From Panacagrimonas sp041603235 (GTDB lineage Bacteria > Pseudomonadota > Gammaproteobacteria > Nevskiales > Nevskiaceae), in the NCBI GenBank assembly GCA_041603235.1, contig JBFIES010000006.1:62001-126000 (forward strand): DNA of 64,000 nucleotides, in the 5' to 3' direction. Both the position numbers and the translations under genes were made by a program. The notes under the pieces were generated by a model. That model saw nothing but the letters and a program-made list of their open reading frames with translations, had not been told where the DNA came from and searched no databases. Every line of letters starts with the position of its first letter. The first letter of the stretch is position 1. Shown here piece by piece: positions 8,765 through 17,520 of the stretch.

Positions 8765-10945
8765 TCAGACCTGTGCCTGATCGAGCAACTCGCTCAGCAG
8801 ATTGCGCGTAATGCGCTGCTTGAGATCAGCCGGCCGCGCAAGACCCAGCCGCTCCAGATCATCTGCGTGACGTGCGTCTGTGAGCCGCGAGCTGAACAAG
8901 CCTTGCAGCAGCAATTTCCACTTTGGCGTTTGCGCCACACGCTGCTTCAGTGCCTGCAGGACCGGGAGCAACCTGAGTTCCTGTTCCGTGAACTCACTGC
9001 CAAAGGGAAACTGCGGCAGTATTTTTCTGAAGCCTTCAGCACCCAGACGAGCTGCCAATGCTTCCGGTGTGTTGTTTCGATGCTGTTCCGGGATCTGATA
9101 TTTCGCCTCAATTTTTCCCACGTCCTGCATCTTGCGCAGCAGGTCCGTCTGGAAGCGCGAGTCCGCGATGTTGATGATCCGCTTCGCGACCTCGCAATCG
9201 GTCTGCGCACGCAAGTCTGCGACGCCGTACTCGGTGATGAGAATGTCGCGCAAGTGCCTGGGAATCGTGCAGTGCGCGTAATCACTGACTATGTTACTGC
9301 TGGCAGTGCCGTCCTCGGCGGTGCGCACTGCTCGCACCATCACGATCGAACGGCCCGTCTGCAGCTGATGCGCCTGCGCGACAAAGTTGTACTGGCCGCC
9401 GACGCCTGAGACCACACGCCCGTCACTCAGGCCATCGGAAACCACCGCGCCATTGAGCGTTGCCATCATGCCGGTATTGATGAAACGTGCATGCAGCCGC
9501 TGTTGGCGATAGAGCCGCGGATTCATGTCCAGCTGATTGACCTTGTTCACACCGGTCATGCAGATGCGGGCCAGGCTTGCGTCATCAGCGACTCGCAGCG
9601 CCTGATAGAAATCGCGAGGCCCGAGGAAGAAACCGCCGCTCAGACAGATGCCATTGCGCAAAGCATGACCCAGACATTTTTCTGTCAGCCATTGACGCGA
9701 TTGATCGTCGGCAACATTGGCAATAAAGCGTGTGCCATTTGGTGCAATGATGTAGCCATCGTCATAGGCAACATCGTCCTTGAACACGCCATGGTGTTGC
9801 AGGACTTCAAAGTCCTGGCCACGAATGACGCGAACGCCGAGCCGGACAAAGCCTTCCAGCAAACATCCGTCAATTTTGTGCGGATTGCATACGCCCTCGT
9901 TGATCAACTGTTGCAGGGCCCAGAAATCGTAGACCTCGCGGCGCAGCACATCGCCCTGCAGGAGCTGCCAGAAACCGTCAACAAACATTTCGGTAGCACC
10001 GTAGAGGCCCTGCTCAAAGCGTTCTTCACCACCAATCTGCGATAACGCTTCGGTTTTGATCTGCTTGCCTTGCGCTGCTTCAAGCAGTCTGCGGTATTGC
10101 GCGTTGTCGTGATGACGCAGTAGCAGGGCGTGCGCTATGGCATCACCCAGACTGCCAATGCCGATCTGCAAGGTACCGCCATCCTTGACCAGCGCCGAGG
10201 CATGAAGACCAATCGCGTGATCGGCCAGCGCGACTGCCGTTCTGGGTGTGGAGAACAGCGCCGTGTTGTAGCGCGGATTGACCACCAGCAGATCAAACCA
10301 GTCTGCATCAACTTCGGCGTCCTGCGCCATGAAGGGCAACTGCTCGTTAACCACGCCAATCACAACTGATTCACGGCTACCCTGCTGCTGGGCTTCTCGC
10401 AGCAATTGTGCGAGTTCAGGGCCAGTATCAGGGTTGCAGCTGAGGCTGTATCGCGTACGGCCATCTTCTTCTTTTCGCTGCGCGATGGATTGCATCAGCA
10501 CATTGCATCCTTGCGCGAAGACGTCGCGTGCGGCGAAAGTGTAGTTGGTGGAAATGTAGTCGCGCTGCGCAGCTTCATTGCGCATGCGGCTGCCGGGCCG
10601 AAAGAAAAATTCTATGACGCGGACATTGTCCGGCAGCGTTCCCGCCGTCACGTCCTGCGCGTAATCGAGATCAACGACGCCCTCGAAAACCCGATCGAGG
10701 ATCGGTTGCATGAATGCCGCCTCAAGCGCCGAAGCCGCTGCAGGCTTTTCCAGCGAAAGCGCGGTCAGAAAGGTCAGGGAGAGATTGGCATCAGCGCGAG
10801 CCCGCGCGTAAAGCGCGTTAACCAGCTCAGCGGGTTTCCCCAGGCCCAGGGGTAGCGCCACACGCAGATCTGACCCCACCGTCTGAATCAGCTGGTCAAC
10901 GCAGGTTTCTACATCATCCAGTACGAGGGGAGTCTTGGCGGACAC
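8765..10945 (-). CDS. Acetyl-CoA hydrolase/transferase family protein, long form
   Basis: A 726-residue member of the acetyl-CoA hydrolase/CoA-transferase family (Cat1-like). The N-terminal CoA-transferase domain lies in the first half (LTFLTALSLEKPAA, FFFRPGSRMRNEAAQRDY, GGTLQIGIGSLGDAIAHALL). The C-terminal domain contains GATEMFVDGFWQLL, VSGVGGQYNFVAQAHQL and the ITEYGVADLRAQTDCEVAKRII segment. Such enzymes move or hydrolyse acyl-CoA esters. It is longer than the usual ~500 residues because of an insertion before the second half and an extra C-terminal tail of about 100 residues; similar long forms exist in Pseudomonas-type genomes. The GTG start has no clear ribosome-binding site. A terminator upstream isolates it from the GST gene. 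Confidence 0.88.
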   Translation of the reverse strand: MSAKTPLVLDDVETCVDQLIQTVGSDLRVALPLGLGKPAELVNALYARARADANLSLTFLTALSLEKPAAASALEAAFMQPILDRVFEGVVDLDYAQDVTAGTLPDNVRVIEFFFRPGSRMRNEAAQRDYISTNYTFAARDVFAQGCNVLMQSIAQRKEEDGRTRYSLSCNPDTGPELAQLLREAQQQGSRESVVIGVVNEQLPFMAQDAEVDADWFDLLVVNPRYNTALFSTPRTAVALADHAIGLHASALVKDGGTLQIGIGSLGDAIAHALLLRHHDNAQYRRLLEAAQGKQIKTEALSQIGGEERFEQGLYGATEMFVDGFWQLLQGDVLRREVYDFWALQQLINEGVCNPHKIDGCLLEGFVRLGVRVIRGQDFEVLQHHGVFKDDVAYDDGYIIAPNGTRFIANVADDQSRQWLTEKCLGHALRNGICLSGGFFLGPRDFYQALRVADDASLARICMTGVNKVNQLDMNPRLYRQQRLHARFINTGMMATLNGAVVSDGLSDGRVVSGVGGQYNFVAQAHQLQTGRSIVMVRAVRTAEDGTASSNIVSDYAHCTIPRHLRDILITEYGVADLRAQTDCEVAKRIINIADSRFQTDLLRKMQDVGKIEAKYQIPEQHRNNTPEALAARLGAEGFRKILPQFPFGSEFTEQELRLLPVLQALKQRVAQTPKWKLLLQGLFSSRLTDARHADDLERLGLARPADLKQRITRNLLSELLDQAQV

Positions 10946-11012
10946 GGTTCAAGGCCGGCAGGAGGAGAGGAACCGGCAGTATTGATGCCATTGGCACGCG
11001 CGGACAAGAAGA

Positions 11013-11049
11013 ATTAAAAAAGCCCCCCGGACTTGCGTCCGGGAGGCCT
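11013..11049 (-). terminator. Rho-independent terminator of the GST gene
   Basis: On the minus strand a GC-rich hairpin (GCCTCCCGGAC / GTCCGGGGGGC, loop GCAA) is followed by a run of six T. It sits 20 bases past the stop of the GST gene and before the acetyl-CoA hydrolase gene. Confidence 0.88.
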
Positions 11050-11068
11050 TGTTCTCGCTGCGGGGATT

Positions 11069-11719
11069 TTATCCGCGCATGCCCACCTGCTCGGAACCAG
11101 GATGCAGGCTGGCCTTGGCGCTGGGACGTGCTTCCATGCGCTTGAACCAAGCATCTACATTCTTCTGTGCCGGGTTCAGCGGCTGTCCGACGCCATTGGT
11201 GAAATCTAGGCAGCAGTACAGAGCCAGATCAACGAGTCGCAGTTTGTTGCCGCAGATGAAGTCGCGGCCACCGATCAGACCGTCGAGCCAGTCCAGGCCC
11301 AGCTCACCACGCTTCTTCAGGCCTTCGGCCGCTTCGGGCAGGCAGTGAACGCGATTCTTGAACAGGTCCAGACCTGTTGAGTAGCGGAAGGAGTTGTAAC
11401 GATCTTCGGTGATGATCAGCTCAACCCGGCGCTGCCAGCTGCGGGAGATTGCGCGTTCTTCAGCATTCTCACCCACCAGGGAATTGTCAGGATTGAGTTC
11501 GTCGAGATATTCGCAGATTGCGATGGTCTCGCCGATGATGGTGCCGTTGTCGAGTTCCAGCGCAGGAACCTGACCTGACGGATTCTTGGCCACGAAATCT
11601 GCCTTTCGATTCTCGCCCGCGAGAATGTCATGGTCCTGCATGGGGATATCGATACCTTTTTCCAGCATGTACATGCGCACCATGCGGGGATTGGGGCCGA
11701 ATGAATTGAGCAGCTTCAT
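11069..11719 (-). CDS. Glutathione S-transferase
   Basis: A 216-residue GST with an N-terminal thioredoxin-like domain (residues 1-80: NSFGPNPRMVRMYMLEKG, NPSGQVPALELDNG with the conserved cis-Pro, IGETIAICEYLDE with the glutathione-binding E) and an all-helical C-terminal domain (FICGNKLRLVDLALYCC carries the N-capping box). It conjugates or transfers glutathione in the cytoplasm; the substrate class is unknown. The ATG has AGGAG at good spacing. It is followed by its own terminator, so it is probably monocistronic. Confidence 0.93.
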   Translation of the reverse strand: MKLLNSFGPNPRMVRMYMLEKGIDIPMQDHDILAGENRKADFVAKNPSGQVPALELDNGTIIGETIAICEYLDELNPDNSLVGENAEERAISRSWQRRVELIITEDRYNSFRYSTGLDLFKNRVHCLPEAAEGLKKRGELGLDWLDGLIGGRDFICGNKLRLVDLALYCCLDFTNGVGQPLNPAQKNVDAWFKRMEARPSAKASLHPGSEQVGMRG

Positions 11720-11807
11720 GATGTTCTCCTGACAGTTTTTATGGGTAAATCCGTGACTCGACGGATACGCCGAGGTTCAAAGGGAGCCTATGTGAACAGA
11801 ATCCTGC

Positions 11808-12713
11808 TCATGCTGCCATAAGGAATTGCCCTAGTTCGCCGATGAAGCGACGCGGCTGTTCAAAGGGAATGGCGTGGCCACAGTTCTCAAACTGAACAAT
11901 GCGAGCATGGGGAACCAGTTTGCTGATGCTGAGCTGGCCGGCCGCCGGATACATGGTGGACTGCATGCCAATCAAGGCTGTCATCGGCACCTTGATTTCG
12001 GGCAGGCTGGATCGCCAGTCGTAATCATCATGGAGGTAGGAGCGCAGGCAATCCATGTAGATCGGCCAGTTGCTGACCGGAGCCACGCGGCGAATGAGAA
12101 ATTCATGTCGCGACAGGCTCACGAAGCGTTTCCAGTTGCTGCGATGGAAGGCGTGGCCATAGAACGTCGACAGATGCTTCCATAGTTCGCGCCGCAAGTA
12201 ACGTGGCAAACGCCGATAGCTGCGGCCACGATAAGGCTCGAGTAATCGCATCAGCGCGCTCATCTGCTGAAATCCTTCTAGCTGCTGCGAGCCGAGCAAG
12301 CCGTGCTCCCATTCCTGTGAATTCAGAACACGCGGCGACTGATCGATATGCAAGTAGGCTTTAATCCGATCAAACCCGTACATGCGCTGATACTGCATAG
12401 CGGTGCAGGCCCCCATGGACAGGCCACCGAGATACACATCATCCAGATTGAGGGATTCAAACAGATCGGCCACATCTTCTGCGTGCTGATTCAGCAGCCT
12501 TGGTTGGGTCAGCTTGAGATCATGTGAGCCACCAAAGCCCCGCAGGTCCGGAAAGATGAATCGATGCCGGTGCAGCATAGGCGCGACGAATGGAAGCCAG
12601 AGCGCGGCGGGCATGGCAAAGCCATGCAGCAACACACAGGTCTTCTGCGATTTGCGGCGGCCGACATCCAGGTAATGCAGGCGCGATCCGTCGCGCATCG
12701 TGGCAAAAGGCAT
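11808..12713 (-). CDS. Alpha/beta hydrolase
   Basis: A 301-residue alpha/beta hydrolase. Numbering from the chosen ATG: oxyanion motif LLHGFAMP at about 29-36, FPDLRGFGGS at 54-63, nucleophile S99 in GLSMGA, and the catalytic His near the C-terminus in NCGHAIPFEQPRRF. The central cap region is rich in Arg and Tyr. Substrate is unknown; it could be an esterase, lipase or C-C hydrolase. Start choice is uncertain: the frame is open upstream to a TTG at 12842, and residues YPQ just before the ATG look family-like, so the true protein may be longer. It stands alone between the GST gene and ydfG. Confidence 0.85.
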   Translation of the reverse strand: MPFATMRDGSRLHYLDVGRRKSQKTCVLLHGFAMPAALWLPFVAPMLHRHRFIFPDLRGFGGSHDLKLTQPRLLNQHAEDVADLFESLNLDDVYLGGLSMGACTAMQYQRMYGFDRIKAYLHIDQSPRVLNSQEWEHGLLGSQQLEGFQQMSALMRLLEPYRGRSYRRLPRYLRRELWKHLSTFYGHAFHRSNWKRFVSLSRHEFLIRRVAPVSNWPIYMDCLRSYLHDDYDWRSSLPEIKVPMTALIGMQSTMYPAAGQLSISKLVPHARIVQFENCGHAIPFEQPRRFIGELGQFLMAA

Positions 12714-12966
12714 TTGTGGATATTGAGAAGAGAGTTCTTGTTGGCGTTTTATGCTGCGTTTGCGAGCAGCCAGATTGTTGCAAGCACCCGGTCGTTTGTC
12801 GCCTGCTTGGGGCAAATTCTCTAGCGAAGATGGCGCCCACAAACCTGATCGTCCGCGCCGGCATTCGGGGCGGTCCCCGCCTCATCGCATTCGGCGGACT
12901 CTCATCGAGAAGCCAGGTCAGATCCGGATCATCCAATGACTGAAGCGAACGATTTCCGCCTTGTTG

Positions 12967-13734
12967 CTAAGAGGATTTTTTCTCATCTCTATGCACGGCG
13001 ACAGGACCAAAGCCCTGGCAAACCGGCGTAATCGACAGCGTATTCACGTTGACGTGCGCAGGACGCATTGCAACCCAGTAGACGGTTTCTGCAATATCTT
13101 CTGCACTCAGTGCATCTGCATTTTCATAAACCGTTTGCGCGCGTTGATCATCACCACTGAATCGCACATTCGAAAATTCGGTTCCGCCGGCAAGTCCCGG
13201 CTCAACATCCGTGACGCGCACCGCAGTCTGATAAAGATCGGCTCGCAGGTTGAGAGAGAACTGCCGCACGAAAGCCTTGCTGGCGCCGTAGACATTCGAA
13301 CCCGGATAGGGCCACTCACCTGCAGTGGAGCCAATATTGATGATGTGCCCGCGCTTGCGCTCAACCATTCCCGGAAGCACGCAATGCGTGAGCGTCATCA
13401 GTCCCTTGACGTTGGTATCCACCATTTGCTCCCACTGATCGAGTGAGGCGCGCTGGGCAGGTTCCAACCCAAGAGCAAGTCCTGCGTTATTGACGAGCAC
13501 ATCAATCGAAGCAAACTCCGCAGGCAGCGTCTGGATTGCTGCTTCAACAGCTTTGCGATCGCGCACATCCAAAGCGATGCACAGGCTTGGCACCTTCAGG
13601 CTTGCGGCAAGTTGCTTGAGCCGCGCTTCGCGCCGGCCACACAAGATCAGGCTGGCTCCCTGCGCTGCAAATTTTTCCGCGATGGCTTTACCGAAGCCGG
13701 AACTGGCTCCACTGATGAAAACAATCAAGGTCAT
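12967..13734 (-). CDS. ydfG: YdfG-like NADP-dependent short-chain dehydrogenase
   Basis: A 255-residue short-chain dehydrogenase very close to E. coli YdfG, an NADP-dependent 3-hydroxy acid (L-allo-threonine/serine) dehydrogenase also implicated in malonic semialdehyde reduction. Seen are the cofactor motif TGASSG-type SGASSGFGKAI, CGRREARL for NADP preference, NNAGLALGLEPA, and NIGSTAGEWPYPGSNVYGASK with catalytic Ser, Tyr and Lys. The C-terminal DVEPGLAGGTEFSNVRFSGDD is diagnostic. The ATG at 13734 matches the family N-terminus; the frame is open upstream to 13854. The glnA terminator lies just upstream. Confidence 0.92.
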   Translation of the reverse strand: MTLIVFISGASSGFGKAIAEKFAAQGASLILCGRREARLKQLAASLKVPSLCIALDVRDRKAVEAAIQTLPAEFASIDVLVNNAGLALGLEPAQRASLDQWEQMVDTNVKGLMTLTHCVLPGMVERKRGHIINIGSTAGEWPYPGSNVYGASKAFVRQFSLNLRADLYQTAVRVTDVEPGLAGGTEFSNVRFSGDDQRAQTVYENADALSAEDIAETVYWVAMRPAHVNVNTLSITPVCQGFGPVAVHRDEKKSS

Positions 13735-13852
13735 GTCCAGATGGGAAAGTTCTGCAAAGGCTAACGGTTCAACCGTGCTTGCGACAGCCTTGTTGGTGAT
13801 CTGGGCAGGCGCGCTGTTTGACAGCTGTGTTGACAGCTTTTCAGTCACCCAC

Positions 13853-13880
13853 AAAAAAGCCCCGGTTTCCCGGGGCTTTT
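13853..13880 (-). terminator. Rho-independent terminator of glnA
   Basis: A 7-bp GC stem (GCCCCGG / CCGGGGC) with a TTTC loop is flanked by six A on the left and four T on the right. Read on the minus strand it ends in a T run, 26 bases past the glnA stop. Confidence 0.9.
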
Positions 13881-13906
13881 CTACCAGACTGGCTGGTCGG
13901 TGCAGC

Positions 13907-15319
<1,413 letters not shown>

Positions 15320-15397
15320 GGGGTCTCCTGCAGGGTGATGAGTGTTAGGTGAAAAACGATCTGATTGGCCGCGGAGCCAAAATCCCGGCCCCAGCGG

Positions 15398-15414
15398 TGC
15401 GCCAAAATAATGCA
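15398..15414 (-). promoter_or_regulatory. Candidate NtrC binding site upstream of glnA
   Basis: On the minus strand TGCATTATTTTGGCGCA matches the NtrC palindrome TGCACC-N5-GGTGCA at 9 of 12 specified positions, and lies 78 bases upstream of the glnA start codon, as at other glnA enhancers. I did not find a convincing sigma-54 -24/-12 pair between the site and glnA, so this is a candidate only. Confidence 0.5.
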
Positions 15415-15559
15415 GAAACCGTGCCGTATCGGTTGACCGCGGTGCGCTAGCCTAGCGGATTCTCGCCCCATTTGTGGGCAGAACCCCTCTGGATTGCGCC
15501 TTTTTTGCGCGATATGGCCCGCTATACTTCGCCGCCTCCATCGCCTCAATCACCTAGCT

Positions 15560-16462
15560 ATGACCTTTCAGGACCTGATTCTCAAGCTCCAGACTTTCTG
15601 GGCGCAGCAGGGTTGCACCGTGATCCAGCCCATGGACATGGAAATGGGCGCCGGGACCTTCCACTGGGCGACCTTTCTCCGGGCGCTGGGCCCTGAGCCC
15701 TGGAATACGGCCTATGTGCAGCCCAGCCGCCGCCCTACGGACGGTCGTTACGGCGAGAATCCGAACCGGCTTCAGCACTACTACCAGTTTCAGGTGCTGA
15801 TGAAGCCGAGCCCGCCGGACATCCAGAAGCTCTATCTCAAGTCATTGGAAATGCTGGGCTTTGATGCCTTGACCCACGACATTCGCTTTGTCGAGGACAA
15901 CTGGGAGTCGCCCACTCTGGGCGCCTGGGGTCTGGGCTGGGAAGTCTGGCTCAACGGCATGGAAGTCACACAATTCACCTATTTTCAACAAGTTGGCGGT
16001 CTTGAGTGCAGGCCGGTTGCGGGTGAGATTACCTACGGCTTGGAGCGTCTGGCGATGTATATCCAGAAGAAGGAAAGCGTCTACGACCTGATCTGGTCTG
16101 ACGCGGGCGGGCGCATCGTTACTTATGGCGATGTCTACCACCAGAACGAGGTCGAGCAGAGCGCCTACAACTTCGAGCATGCCGACGTGGCAACGCTGTT
16201 TGATCGCTTCGACAAGGCCGAGGCCGAGTGCCAGCGACTGCTGTCACTGGAGACGCCACTGCCCCTGCCGGCCTATGAACGCACCGTTCAAGCCTCACAT
16301 GCCTTCAATCTGCTGGACGCGCGGGGCGCGATCTCGGTTACCGAGCGCCAGGCTTACATTCTTCGCGTTCGCGGATTGGCCAGAGGCTGTGCCGAGGCCT
16401 ACTTCAATGCACGGGAAAAGCTCGGCTTCCCCATGCTGGAGAAGAGCAGAACCGCGGCTTGA
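15560..16462 (+). CDS. glyQ: Glycine--tRNA ligase alpha subunit
   Basis: A 300-residue GlyQ, the catalytic alpha subunit of bacterial-type heterotetrameric glycyl-tRNA synthetase. Characteristic sequence: FQDLILKLQTFWAQQGC, QPMDMEMGAGTFHWATFLRA, WNTAYVQPSRRPTDGRYGEN, and EDNWESPTLGAWGLGWEVWL. The ATG of MTFQDL is chosen by family N-terminus; the frame extends upstream to 15494 without support. Its partner glyS, normally directly downstream, is about 7.2 kb away at 23711, with six genes between. Confidence 0.98.
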   Translation: MTFQDLILKLQTFWAQQGCTVIQPMDMEMGAGTFHWATFLRALGPEPWNTAYVQPSRRPTDGRYGENPNRLQHYYQFQVLMKPSPPDIQKLYLKSLEMLGFDALTHDIRFVEDNWESPTLGAWGLGWEVWLNGMEVTQFTYFQQVGGLECRPVAGEITYGLERLAMYIQKKESVYDLIWSDAGGRIVTYGDVYHQNEVEQSAYNFEHADVATLFDRFDKAEAECQRLLSLETPLPLPAYERTVQASHAFNLLDARGAISVTERQAYILRVRGLARGCAEAYFNAREKLGFPMLEKSRTAA

Positions 16463-16513
16463 GTGGCCTGAAACATGATGTGGTTTCTGCTCGCATCCCG
16501 CTGAGGCGCTTGT

Positions 16514-17422
16514 TCAGGCCAGCGTCCAGTAGATCAGGCCGCCAACCAGCAACAGGTGAAGCGTCCATTTGCCCAGCCGGTACTTGCGCGGTTGTGCCTT
16601 CTTCAATGCCTTCATGTAGGCCTTGTACCTGACCACCGGCTCCTTCATCCGATTGCCGATGCCGGTGATGCTGGGGTCGAGGTTGTCGATGTAGAACAGA
16701 CCATTGAACGCACGCGCGAAGCGGTAGTAGATGCGCTCCAGCAGGCGCCAGCGAAGCGGGCGGTCCAGATCGGTCATCAGGATGATGCGCGGCGTATCCG
16801 TATCGTTGTAGGCGGCGTGCAAATAGGTTTCGTCAAAGGTGATCGCCTCGCCATCTCGCCAGGCATAGTGATCGCCATCCACCACGAGGCCACACTGCGC
16901 TGAATTGGGCGTCGACAAACCCAATGAATAGCGAACACTGAAAGCAAAGGGGTCGTGGTGCTGGGTCAGGCGCTTGCCCGGCATCAGTACCGCAAACAGC
17001 GCCAGATTCATGCCCGGCACCTGATCAATAAGCGCCATGGTCGTCGGCGCCAGCTGCCGGGCCGAGGGAATATTGAAGTCGTAGACCTTCAGATAAAAAC
17101 TCTTCCAGCGGTTGTCCCGATAAAAATTACTGCCGGGAAGATCATCCTTGGTGGCGATGTGATTGCTCTGATAGAGCGCCAGGGCTTCATCGCGAATGAT
17201 CTCCCAGTTGTCTTCCAGAATCTGGACCTGCGGAAAGCTGCCAGCAGGCAACCGAGACGCTGTGGAGATACGCGAGGAAAAATAGGCTGGAAGATTGAAC
17301 GGCACCATGAAGGTGGAAAAATCCGTCAGCTGGCGACCCCAGGGCATGTGCGCCTTGTTGCGCAGCCGAACAAAGGCGAGGCTGCCGCCGTAAATCAACA
17401 CGAGGGTTATCAGGACTGCCAC
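16514..17422 (-). CDS. LpxO-like aspartyl/asparaginyl beta-hydroxylase family protein
   Basis: A protein of about 302 residues with an N-terminal membrane anchor (VAVLITLVLIYGGSLAFV) and a C-terminal hydrophobic segment (LHLLLVGGLIYWTLA). Between them is the Fe(II)/2-oxoglutarate dioxygenase core of the aspartyl/asparaginyl beta-hydroxylase family: the HHDPFAFSVRYSLGL block gives the H-x-D pair and ETYLHAAYNDT the distal His, with R in PRIILMTDL for 2-oxoglutarate. Membrane-anchored members such as LpxO hydroxylate the secondary acyl chain of lipid A at the cytoplasmic face. The start used is a GTG with GGAG five bases upstream; a TTG at 17437 is the alternative. It interrupts the usual glyQ-glyS order. 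Confidence 0.85.
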   Translation of the reverse strand: MAVLITLVLIYGGSLAFVRLRNKAHMPWGRQLTDFSTFMVPFNLPAYFSSRISTASRLPAGSFPQVQILEDNWEIIRDEALALYQSNHIATKDDLPGSNFYRDNRWKSFYLKVYDFNIPSARQLAPTTMALIDQVPGMNLALFAVLMPGKRLTQHHDPFAFSVRYSLGLSTPNSAQCGLVVDGDHYAWRDGEAITFDETYLHAAYNDTDTPRIILMTDLDRPLRWRLLERIYYRFARAFNGLFYIDNLDPSITGIGNRMKEPVVRYKAYMKALKKAQPRKYRLGKWTLHLLLVGGLIYWTLA

Positions 17423-17520
17423 GACATCTCCGGTCAACTGCCCGCAGGCGGCCGGACGATTTGGCAGCGTGCTGTGTCCGCTACGATACCCCTTTGCGCC
17501 CCACTGCAGGGCGCAGGCTG

